From: Verrucomicrobiota bacterium
GTDB lineage: Bacteria > Verrucomicrobiota > Verrucomicrobiia > Limisphaerales > PALSA-1396
Reading direction: 5' to 3'
Assembly: GCA_016200005.1 (NCBI GenBank)
Contig: JACQFP010000062.1
Span: 1-64,000, forward strand
Length of the DNA: 64,000 nucleotides
Shown here: positions 57,925 to 64,000 of the stretch, one piece after another
Layout of the letters: each line of letters starts with the position of its first letter
Position numbering within the stretch: position 1 is the stretch's first letter
Translations under genes and position numbers: made by a program
Notes under the pieces: generated by a model
Database searches by the model: none
What the model saw: the letters and a program-made list of their open reading frames with translations, nothing else
Told to the model about the DNA's origin: nothing

Positions 57925-58998
57925 ATGAAAGCAAACATGGAAACCCAAGTGCAAGTCACCCTGTATTATCGCGAAGGCAGCAGCGACAAGGTCTATCAAT
58001 GCGCCATCGAGCCCGCCGGTGATCTGTTCGTCGTCAACTTCGCCTATGGCCGGCGCGGTTCGACCCTGAACACCGGCACGAAAACCAGTTCGCCGGTTGA
58101 TCACGCGGAAGCCAGGCGCATCTATGACAAACTGGTGAAGGAAAAAAAGGCCAAGGGTTACACCGCAGGCGCGGACGGCACGCCCTATCAACACAGCGAG
58201 CGAAAAGCGGCGGGACTCGTGCCTCAGTTGCTCAATCCGATTGAGGCAGATGAGGTGCCCGGCCTGATTGAAAACGACGACTGGTGTGCGCAGGAGAAGT
58301 TCAACGGGAAACGCCTGTTGGTTCGCAAACAAAATGCGGCCATCGAAGGGATCAACAAGCAAGGCGTCGTCGTCGGACTGCCGGAGCCGTTGTTTCGAGT
58401 CATCCAGCAGTATGGCGCGGAGGTGGTGCTGGACGGCGAAAGCATCGGCGACACATTCCACGTGTTCGACCTGCTGGTGTTGGATGGTGTGGATATCCGG
58501 GGCTGGCCCTACCGGGAACGGCTGACGGCATTGATGAACTGGTTGGCTCCCATCCAGCAGCGCGCGATCAAACTGGTCGAAACGGCGTTCACCCCGCAAC
58601 AAAAGTTGCAACGGTTGGAGCAACTGCGCGTGGGCAAACGGGAAGGCATCGTGTTCAAGCAGGTGAATGCCCCCTACACCAGTGGTCGGCCCAACAGCGG
58701 CGGGACGCAGTTGAAGCACAAGTTCTGCGCCACGTTGTCGGCGGTGGTCGCCAATGTGAACCAGCGACGCAGTGTCGAGTTGCAATTGCTCGGCCACGAC
58801 GGCTGGCAAACCTGCGGCAACGTGACCATCCCGGCCAATCACATCATCCCCAAGGCCGGCGAGGTCGTGGAAGTTCGTTACCTCTACGCGCATCGTGAGA
58901 GCGGAGTGCTGTATCAGCCCATTTATCTCGGCCCCCGCGGCGACGTGAACGATCACGAGTGCCAGGTCTCGCAACTCAAATTCAAACCGGAAGACTGA
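57925..58998 (+). CDS. WGR domain-ATP-dependent DNA ligase fusion
   Basis: A 357-residue protein. Residues 8-75 form a WGR domain (YREGSSDKVYQ, FAYGRRGSTL), a nucleic-acid-binding module also found in PARPs. Residues 115-330 are an ATP-dependent DNA ligase: motif I with adenylated lysine K125 in QEKFNGKR, motif III DGESIGDTFHVFDLL, motif IV REGIVFKQ and motif V LKHKF. Motif I has asparagine where KxDG normally has aspartate, which is unusual. The C-terminal OB fold is present. It could seal nicks during element replication. Start 57925 is chosen over an upstream frame start at 57883. Confidence 0.85.
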   Translation: MKANMETQVQVTLYYREGSSDKVYQCAIEPAGDLFVVNFAYGRRGSTLNTGTKTSSPVDHAEARRIYDKLVKEKKAKGYTAGADGTPYQHSERKAAGLVPQLLNPIEADEVPGLIENDDWCAQEKFNGKRLLVRKQNAAIEGINKQGVVVGLPEPLFRVIQQYGAEVVLDGESIGDTFHVFDLLVLDGVDIRGWPYRERLTALMNWLAPIQQRAIKLVETAFTPQQKLQRLEQLRVGKREGIVFKQVNAPYTSGRPNSGGTQLKHKFCATLSAVVANVNQRRSVELQLLGHDGWQTCGNVTIPANHIIPKAGEVVEVRYLYAHRESGVLYQPIYLGPRGDVNDHECQVSQLKFKPED

Positions 58999-59027
58999 AA
59001 CGAAGACTCACCGAGTTCGGTTCAACG

Positions 59028-59061
59028 GGCCGGTCGCATCTCACGATGTGGCCGGCCTTTT
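59028..59061 (+). terminator. Terminator after the ligase gene
   Basis: A nearly perfect 13-base-pair hairpin (59028-59040 with 59045-59057, loop TCAC) built around GGCCGG/CCGGCC, then TTTTGATTT. The following 180 bases hold no gene. Confidence 0.85.
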
Positions 59062-59237
59062 GATTTCAAAAGCCATTTCGGGATCGGCAAGCCCGGAAGG
59101 CAGCGGAGTCATTCGCTTTCAAAAAAAGCAATCCCCTGTCAAAATCAGGCCGATGGTCTGATGCCGGCGCCCGCACTGTCACCTGACGCTGCGTCCGTGT
59201 TTTCGGGAGGGACATAACCAAGAAAGGAAAAAACCGT

Positions 59238-59723
59238 ATGGGAGCTGACCTCTACATCGAGAAAATCCGCAAACCCATCCTCGAAAAGTATGAACCGTTG
59301 TTCGAGGAAGCCGTGCGGCGGCGGGACCGCCTGCCGCGGGATTCGAAGGAAGCAACGGTGGCCCAGGAAGAAGTCGTGAAATATTACGACCTGATGTTAA
59401 CGGAAGGTTACTTCCGGGACTCCTACAACGTGACCTGCCTGCTGAACTGGCTGAGGTTGAGTTGGTGGCAGGATGTCATCCCGCTGTGCACTAAAGAACG
59501 CAAACTGCGGGCGGACCAACTCCGGAAGTTTCGCGAGCTGGTGGCCAGGGCGAAACTCGAACCGATCACGAAGGAGAAGATCGAGGCGCGGGGCGGCACG
59601 GTGGACGACCGGGAGAACAGCCTGGATGAGTGGCACCTCTACTTCATGGAGAAACACGCGGAGTTGGTGGTGTTTCTCGACCAGGCCATCAAGTTGAACA
59701 CCCATGTCACCTGTTCACTCTAG
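59238..59723 (+). CDS. Hypothetical protein
   Basis: A 161-residue, mostly helical protein beginning MGADLYIEKIRKPILEKYEPLF, a start often seen in plasmid-borne hypothetical proteins. GAAAGGA precedes the ATG. No family is recognised. It ends 12 bases before the Api92-like gene. Confidence 0.75.
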   Translation: MGADLYIEKIRKPILEKYEPLFEEAVRRRDRLPRDSKEATVAQEEVVKYYDLMLTEGYFRDSYNVTCLLNWLRLSWWQDVIPLCTKERKLRADQLRKFRELVARAKLEPITKEKIEARGGTVDDRENSLDEWHLYFMEKHAELVVFLDQAIKLNTHVTCSL

Positions 59724-59735
59724 GAGGAGATCAAT

Positions 59736-60170
59736 ATGCCCAACTGGTGCAACAACAAGCTCGCCGTGTATGGCCCCCACGAGGACGTGAAACGGTTCCA
59801 GGAACAAGCCGTCGGTCATTCACCGTGGCATACGGGAGAGAACCCCAACGTCCTCAACTTCCACAGCCTCGTGCCCATTCCCGCCGCAGTCATCGCCGCC
59901 GGATACGAAGCAGCGGGCTACGATTGGGAGCGGAACCACTGGGGCTGCAAATGGGGCGCGTGCCATGCCGAAGTGTTGGACGAATGGGAGGGGCATCTCA
60001 CCTGCGCGTTCGACACCGCTTGGTCACCGCCGCTGGCGTTCCTCGAAAAACTCGGCCCGCAATGGCCCACACTCATCTTCCTGCTCGATTACGAGGAAAT
60101 GGGCATGGGCTTCAAGGGCCTCTGCAAAATCAAGGGTGAGGTGGTGGAAGACCACTGCGTCACCCTCTGA
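59736..60170 (+). CDS. Api92/YubB-like ferredoxin-fold protein (DUF1281)
   Basis: A 144-residue protein with the family start MPNWCNNKLAVYG and the conserved NHWGCKWGA segment, plus LTCAFDTAWSPP. This ferredoxin-like family is spread by phages and plasmids; its function is unknown. An excellent AGGAGG ribosome binding site lies just upstream. Confidence 0.82.
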   Translation: MPNWCNNKLAVYGPHEDVKRFQEQAVGHSPWHTGENPNVLNFHSLVPIPAAVIAAGYEAAGYDWERNHWGCKWGACHAEVLDEWEGHLTCAFDTAWSPPLAFLEKLGPQWPTLIFLLDYEEMGMGFKGLCKIKGEVVEDHCVTL

Positions 60171-60191
60171 AACAAACACACCAACCGACAC

Positions 60192-60219
60192 GGGCCGGAC
60201 CGCGATCAGCGTCCGGCTC
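60192..60219 (+). terminator. Terminator-like hairpin after the Api92-like gene
   Basis: GGGCCGGAC (60192-60200) pairs with GTCCGGCTC (60211-60219) with one G-U pair, then GTTTCATTT. The next ATG lies 36 bases further on. Confidence 0.7.
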
Positions 60220-60255
60220 GTTTCATTTAACACTCAAACGAATGGACACAACATT

Positions 60256-60777
60256 ATGGGACAATATCTTTACCTCATCAACCTCGACAAAAAGCAGGTC
60301 GTTCATCCGCATCAGATCGGCAACGGTCTGAAGTTGCATGAACAAATCGGCTGGCGTTACTCCACCTCGACCGCACCGGTGATGTTGCTGGCCTCCAGCA
60401 GCAAGGACGGCGGGCGCGGCGGCGGGGATTTTCATGCGAAGCATCCGCTGGTCGGTTCCTGGGCCGGAGACCGCATCGCCTTCGTGGGCGATTACGCCGA
60501 ACCGGATGACCTTCCCGGCTGCGATGCCGCGCTTCTCTACGCGCAGTGCAACGCCGCCTGCAATCCCCGGGAAGCCGACCGGCGACCGGCGGGCTGGCAG
60601 GAATGGACGAACCTCTCGGCCCAGGTGCGCGAGATGATGATGGCCGAGTTCCACCTTCGCTACGTCGGCGAGGGCTGGATGGACATCGTGGAGGAGAACC
60701 GCAAAAAGGCGGCTCCGAATCTTTGTCCCGACCTCGTCATTACCTCCGCCGTCGGCGCCAATCCCGGCCTGAACTAA
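60256..60777 (+). CDS. Hypothetical protein
   Basis: A 173-residue protein (MGQYLYLINLDKKQVVHPH...) with a strand-rich first half and a helical second half (GWQEWTNLSAQVREMMMAEF). The start MGQYLYLINLDKKQ resembles phage and plasmid proteins I cannot name. An in-frame extension to 59965 overlaps the previous gene and is rejected. No ribosome binding site is obvious. Confidence 0.7.
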   Translation: MGQYLYLINLDKKQVVHPHQIGNGLKLHEQIGWRYSTSTAPVMLLASSSKDGGRGGGDFHAKHPLVGSWAGDRIAFVGDYAEPDDLPGCDAALLYAQCNAACNPREADRRPAGWQEWTNLSAQVREMMMAEFHLRYVGEGWMDIVEENRKKAAPNLCPDLVITSAVGANPGLN

Positions 60778-60816
60778 GACAGATCAGGTTTCTTCAACAC
60801 CAAACCACAAAACCGG

Positions 60817-60848
60817 AGAGGCCGGATACATCCGTGTGTCCGGCTTTT
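60817..60848 (+). terminator. Terminator-like hairpin before the DUF3150 gene
   Basis: GCCGGATACA (60821-60830) pairs with TGTGTCCGGC (60835-60844) around TCCG, extended by A/G-T pairs on the outside, then TTTT. The next ATG is 25 bases after the tract. Confidence 0.75.
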
Positions 60849-60872
60849 CCATTTCCAAGAAAGAAAAACATC

Positions 60873-61880
60873 ATGCAAGAAAATCAACTGTTGGACGTGC
60901 TCACTCGCGAGGGTGTGCTCATGAATGTGTCGGTGCGCTATTGGCGCGCGACGAAGAAACTGAACGCCGAAGACCTCGGACTCGATCCGGACAAAGTGAC
61001 CGACCGGCTGATCAGTCTCGGCCACAAGAAACTCCTGCCGAAGGAGGCGCTGGAAGGTTTTGCGCTGGTGGAAAGCCGGGCGCATGCGCTCGTCGAAGCC
61101 AGCACCTTCCCGTTCCTCAAGGGACTGAGCCGGTTCCTGCCGAATCCCAAACTTCCGGAAGTGCTCGACAAAATCAACCGCCTGGCGGGGGAATTTGCCA
61201 GGGCCAAGGCCGACTTCCTCGCCCGCTACGCTGAGATGCGCCAGCAGGCGTCGGCCGAATGGCTGGCCGCCGCGCGACAACTGGTGAGTGACCCCGAGCG
61301 TCTGGTGGCCGCCATCGAGGCTTCGTTCCCGGAGCCGGCCCGGATGGAAAAGTTCTTCGAGTTCTCGACGCAACTGTTCCAAATTCGCGTGCCGGAGGGG
61401 CTGGACCTGGCTTTGGTTTCGGCGGGCGAACAACAGGAAATCATCCGGGTTCGGGAACAGGCGGCGCAGGCGGCCGCCTCGCAAATCCATCGGGAGGTGG
61501 AAGCGTTTGTCGCAGATTGCGTGGGCTCGCTGCGAGCACAGACCGCCCAACTCTGCGAAGAGATGCTGGAGAGCATGCGCTCCGGCAAAACCGGCCTGCA
61601 CCAAAAGACCCTCAATCGACTCGTCCGGTTCATCGACGAATTCAAGCAACTGAACTTTGCCGGGGATCGGCAGATGGAAGCGGAACTGGAACGGGTGCGC
61701 CAGGAATTCCTGCAACGCACGGCGGCGGATTATCGCGACAGTGAATCGGCCCGCGCCCGGTTGCAGGCGGGACTGCGGGGACTGGCGGACACCGCGCGCG
61801 ATCTCGCCCGACAGGACTGTCGTCAGATCGTCGAACAGTTCGGCGCCCTGGGCCAACGGAAGTTCCATCTGGCAGCCTGA
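60873..61880 (+). CDS. DUF3150-like protein
   Basis: A 335-residue, helical, alanine- and arginine-rich protein. The N-terminal pattern (RYWRATKKLNAEDLGL, then SLGHKKLLPKEALEGF and FPFLKGLSRFLP) fits DUF3150, a family carried by plasmids and phages. The last 200 residues look coiled-coil. It is probably structural or linked to element DNA metabolism. The start is taken at 60873; the frame also opens upstream across the previous gene. Confidence 0.7.
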   Translation: MQENQLLDVLTREGVLMNVSVRYWRATKKLNAEDLGLDPDKVTDRLISLGHKKLLPKEALEGFALVESRAHALVEASTFPFLKGLSRFLPNPKLPEVLDKINRLAGEFARAKADFLARYAEMRQQASAEWLAAARQLVSDPERLVAAIEASFPEPARMEKFFEFSTQLFQIRVPEGLDLALVSAGEQQEIIRVREQAAQAAASQIHREVEAFVADCVGSLRAQTAQLCEEMLESMRSGKTGLHQKTLNRLVRFIDEFKQLNFAGDRQMEAELERVRQEFLQRTAADYRDSESARARLQAGLRGLADTARDLARQDCRQIVEQFGALGQRKFHLAA

Positions 61881-61894
61881 AAGGAGCCTGCATC

Positions 61895-62089
61895 ATGAGT
61901 CTTGAAATTAAAGTCAGGCTGATCAGCAAAAAACACGTACGGCAATTCGCCCTGGATATGGCGCAGAGCCGGGCGCACAAGTTCACCCGGGTGGGCGGCG
62001 CCTTCTTCATCCAATGCGAAGCTCACCTGAAGGAATTCATCCGTAACTACATTCATCGTCTGCCTTCCAAAGGCAAGACGATCCTGTAA
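61895..62089 (+). CDS. Small hypothetical basic protein
   Basis: A 64-residue basic protein (MSLEIKVRLISKKHV...) with AAAGGAG just before the ATG. No family recognised. It ends 6 bases before a terminator hairpin. Confidence 0.65.
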   Translation: MSLEIKVRLISKKHVRQFALDMAQSRAHKFTRVGGAFFIQCEAHLKEFIRNYIHRLPSKGKTIL

Positions 62090-62095
62090 TCCACA

Positions 62096-62124
62096 AGCGG
62101 CTCAGTTCTCTGGGCCGCTCTTTC
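62096..62124 (+). terminator. Terminator-like hairpin before the DUF1257 gene
   Basis: AGCGGCTCAG (62096-62105) pairs with CTGGGCCGCT (62110-62119) with one G-U pair, loop TTCT, then CTTTCC. The next ATG is 28 bases further on. Confidence 0.7.
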
Positions 62125-62152
62125 CATCAACCATTAACTCTCAACCAAAACC

Positions 62153-62527
62153 ATGAGTCACTTCACAACCATACAAACACAAATCAAGGACATTGAAGCA
62201 CTACGCGAAGCGTGCGCGGAGATGGGTTTCGACCTGCTCCAGAACAGCGAGGCGCGCGGCATCGGGACGCAGCAACGGGGCGAGTATGTCATCCGGCTGA
62301 AAGGGTCGTGCGACATTGCGCTCCAACGGGAGGCCAACCACACGTACGGCCTGGGCACCGATTGGTGGGGCGGTCACGTCGAGAAGGAGGTCGGCCAGAA
62401 TTACGGCCGGCTGCTCCAGCTCTACGCCGTCCACAAAGCCAGCCGGGAAGCCAGGAAACGCGGACTGTCGGTGCAACGGGCGTTGCGCACGGACGGTTCG
62501 ATCAAACTGACGATCGGAGGCTTATGA
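62153..62527 (+). CDS. DUF1257 (Ycf35-like) protein
   Basis: A 124-residue protein starting MSHFTTIQTQIKDIEALREA, the clear signature of the DUF1257/Ycf35 family of cyanobacteria, plastids and mobile elements. The later YVIRLKGSCDIALQRE and YGLGTDWWGG segments also fit. Function is unknown, but it is typically adjacent to DUF2997 and a Ycf46-like AAA ATPase, exactly as here. It overlaps the next gene by 4 bases. Confidence 0.88.
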   Translation: MSHFTTIQTQIKDIEALREACAEMGFDLLQNSEARGIGTQQRGEYVIRLKGSCDIALQREANHTYGLGTDWWGGHVEKEVGQNYGRLLQLYAVHKASREARKRGLSVQRALRTDGSIKLTIGGL

Positions 62528-62715
62528 AAATCATCGAAATCCTCATCAACCCACAGGGTCAACTCACGATCAACGCCGCGGGGTTTCAGGGGGCCGACTG
62601 CGAACAAGCCACGGCCTTTCTCGAATCGGCCCTCGGCCAACCCTCGAACCGGACGCGCAAGCCGGAATGGTTCCGGAAAAACGTCCGGGCGGTCAACCAA
62701 AAGGTCGGCACATGA
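62524..62715 (+). CDS. DUF2997 protein
   Basis: A 63-residue protein (MKIIEILINPQGQLTINAAG...) with the DUF2997 pattern: a first strand, a GxVTV-like strand (here QLTINAAGFQGADC) and a helix with FLESALG. It overlaps both neighbours by 4 bases (ATGA). The family nearly always accompanies DUF1257. Confidence 0.85.
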   Translation: MKIIEILINPQGQLTINAAGFQGADCEQATAFLESALGQPSNRTRKPEWFRKNVRAVNQKVGT

Positions 62716-62939
62716 CCACGCTGATGGTTCAACCCGACGGCCGGGTGCAGGGGCTGTACACCGAGGCGATTGAGCTCGCCGCGATCGGCCGCCTGCGGAT
62801 CGAACGCGCCACAAGCATCGAGTTCGACAACGAGCTGCAAACGTGGTGCGTGTTCAACGGCTACGGCCAGTGTCTGCATTCACATCCTTCCCGGCAGGAA
62901 TGCCTGCTTTGGGAGGAACAATATTTCGGGAGGGAATAA
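62712..62939 (+). CDS. Small hypothetical protein of the DUF1257 cluster
   Basis: A 75-residue protein overlapping the DUF2997 gene by 4 bases. It has an alpha/beta look (MTTLMVQPDGRVQGLYTEAIEL, then NELQTWCVFNGYG). No family name is recognised. It ends before a terminator. Confidence 0.7.
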   Translation: MTTLMVQPDGRVQGLYTEAIELAAIGRLRIERATSIEFDNELQTWCVFNGYGQCLHSHPSRQECLLWEEQYFGRE

Positions 62940-62962
62940 CGACCCCTCCGGAAATCCTCACC

Positions 62963-62996
62963 GACCCGCTCTGTTGGTTCAGGGCGGGTCTTTTTT
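62963..62996 (+). terminator. Terminator before the last operon
   Basis: GACCCGCTCT (62963-62972) pairs with AGGGCGGGTC (62981-62990) with one G-U pair, then six Ts. The next ATG is 36 bases further on and has GAAAGGA. Confidence 0.85.
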
Positions 62997-63031
62997 CATT
63001 CCACAAAAAACCAAGACCAGAAAGGAAACAC

Positions 63032-63361
63032 ATGAAATTAATTGAACTGCTGAAAGTCATCACGCCGTTGCCCTGGCGTTTTGCGGAGATGGATAACGAT
63101 AAAATCGTTCCCACGGTCCGGCTGTTGGGCCGCAGGAAACACGACCCGGCGAAAGAAATCTGTTTGGGACGCATCGACGCGGTGCGAGACGCGCAGTATG
63201 CCTGTCACGCGGCCAACGTGGTCCCGGATTTGGTGGCGGCGCTCCAGTTGCTTCTGGAAGACCAGCGGCGACCGAAATCGGAGCTTTCGCGGTGCCAGTT
63301 TGAATTCTGCGAAGCGGCGCTCGCCCAGGCCGAAAACCTCAAAGCGAAAGGAGCATCATGA
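63032..63361 (+). CDS. Hypothetical protein
   Basis: A 109-residue protein (MKLIELLKVITPLPWRFAEMDN...) resembling short phage and plasmid proteins that start with a leucine-rich helix followed by TPLPW. The C-terminal half is helical. It overlaps the ATPase gene by 4 bases (ATGA). GAAAGGA precedes the ATG. Confidence 0.7.
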   Translation: MKLIELLKVITPLPWRFAEMDNDKIVPTVRLLGRRKHDPAKEICLGRIDAVRDAQYACHAANVVPDLVAALQLLLEDQRRPKSELSRCQFEFCEAALAQAENLKAKGAS

Positions 63362-64000
63362 AAACACAAATCACAAACTACATCCGGGCCGGCTATCCCG
63401 GCCTCTACCTCGTCTCGTCCGAAGAAGCGCGGGTCGAAGCGGAGATGAAAGCCATCGCGACAACCTTGAAGTATCGTTTGTATGCCTGGACCATCACGGA
63501 GGGGTTGGTTGACACCGCGGACGGTCACGCGCGGGACGCCCAGGACCCCATTCAACTGATGACCGTCCTGGATGAATTGCCGGAGAATGCGATCGTTCTG
63601 CTCAAGGACTTTCACCAGTTCCTGGAGGACGGCAATCCCGTGCTGGTGCGCAAAGTCAAGGAGAGCCTGCGCGTTGGAAAGAGCAAAGGAAAAGTTCAGG
63701 TTATCCTCGGCTGCCGTTTGACGTTGCCCCCCGAACTGGAGCGGGAATTTGTCGTGGTGCCGTTTGCCCTGCCCGACAAGGCCACGTTGGAAACCGTGCT
63801 CGATGGCATTGCCCACTCCGCGAAACTGACCAAGCCGGAAGGCGATGCGCGGGAACAACTGCTCGACGGGGCTTGTGGCCTCACCTCGATCGAAGCGGAG
63901 AATGCGTTCGCACTGTCCGTGATCGAAACCAGCCAGCTCAACTCAAGGGTGGTGGCGCGTGAAAAGGCAAACGAAGTAAAGAAGAGCGGCTTGCTGGAAG
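63358..64000 (+). CDS. Ycf46-like AAA ATPase (partial, runs off the window)
   Basis: The first 214 codons of a protein that continues past 64000. It begins MKTQITNYIRAGYPGLYLVS, and reads YAWTITEGLVD, then DELPENAIVLLKDFHQFLED and KVQVILGCRLTLPPELEREF: the N-terminal domain of the Ycf46-like AAA ATPase family that pairs with DUF1257 and DUF2997. The Walker motifs would lie beyond the edge. It overlaps the previous gene by 4 bases. Confidence 0.82.
   Translation, partial: MKTQITNYIRAGYPGLYLVSSEEARVEAEMKAIATTLKYRLYAWTITEGLVDTADGHARDAQDPIQLMTVLDELPENAIVLLKDFHQFLEDGNPVLVRKVKESLRVGKSKGKVQVILGCRLTLPPELEREFVVVPFALPDKATLETVLDGIAHSAKLTKPEGDAREQLLDGACGLTSIEAENAFALSVIETSQLNSRVVAREKANEVKKSGLLE

Noticed and set aside
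57907-58974. Minus-strand frame of 355 codons opposite the ligase gene
   Set aside because: Antisense shadow of a gene with complete ligase motifs.
60774-61868. Minus-strand frame of 364 codons opposite the DUF3150 gene
   Set aside because: Antisense shadow; arginine-, leucine- and glutamine-rich without a fold.

Overview
The window reads as a contig from a Verrucomicrobiota bacterium, probably of the Pedosphaera/Limisphaera type. This is inferred from the style of the giant LamG/Calx-beta secreted protein at 34.5-40.5 kb, a PUR-family nucleic-acid-binding protein, Rcp1-like response regulators and a tyrosine recombinase of a type I associate with this phylum. No rRNA or marker gene here fixes the taxonomy. 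No transposase and no CRISPR array were seen.

Layout. (1) 0-11.7 kb is ordinary chromosome: a CHASE3-PAS-PAS histidine kinase with three response regulators, a membrane protein, a PUR-family protein, then on the minus strand rsfS-nadD, cstA and clpB. (2) A tRNA-Thr(CGT) at 11.85 kb is followed at once by a 3'-truncated integrase, marking an island junction. Behind it lie a Fic protein with a small overlapping partner, an SNF2 helicase broken by one amber codon, and a 1700-residue DEAD/MZB helicase with a nuclease-like C-terminus, translationally coupled to the SNF2 gene. (3) 21.8-31.3 kb holds an ankyrin protein, a phospholipase-C-like phosphoesterase and a tightly overlapping minus-strand operon built around a HerA/VirD4-type ATPase. 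(4) 31.4-34.1 kb has an orphan MraZ-fold protein, a putative PLD-like protein behind a palindrome, and decayed small genes. (5) 34.5-40.5 kb is one giant secreted protein. (6) 40.5-49.4 kb is the most striking locus: a minus-strand operon of XRE regulator, Cas4-like nuclease, long prokaryotic Argonaute with an intact catalytic tetrad, a small protein, a HExxH metallopeptidase, an unknown protein, a HerA-like ATPase and a small basic protein, with a tyrosine recombinase beyond its end. (7) 49.5-64 kb, plus strand, resembles a plasmid or integrative-element backbone: SSB-like protein, primase, RadC, a candidate ubiquitin-like pathway (beta-grasp modifier, E2-like protein, ThiF/E1-like enzyme, JAMM isopeptidase), a WGR-DNA ligase, DUF3150 and Api92-like proteins, and a DUF1257-DUF2997-Ycf46-like ATPase cluster. 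Nearly every sub-operon there is separated by a terminator-like hairpin just upstream of the next start codon.

Functional reading. The Argonaute operon looks like a multi-gene nucleic-acid defence system combining guided nuclease, Cas4-like nuclease and motor. The ubiquitin-like set looks like a conjugation/deconjugation pathway carried by mobile DNA. The helicase island resembles two-helicase defence islands such as DISARM, but lacks a methyltransferase and one helicase is broken. All family assignments come from reading motifs by eye; no database search was run.
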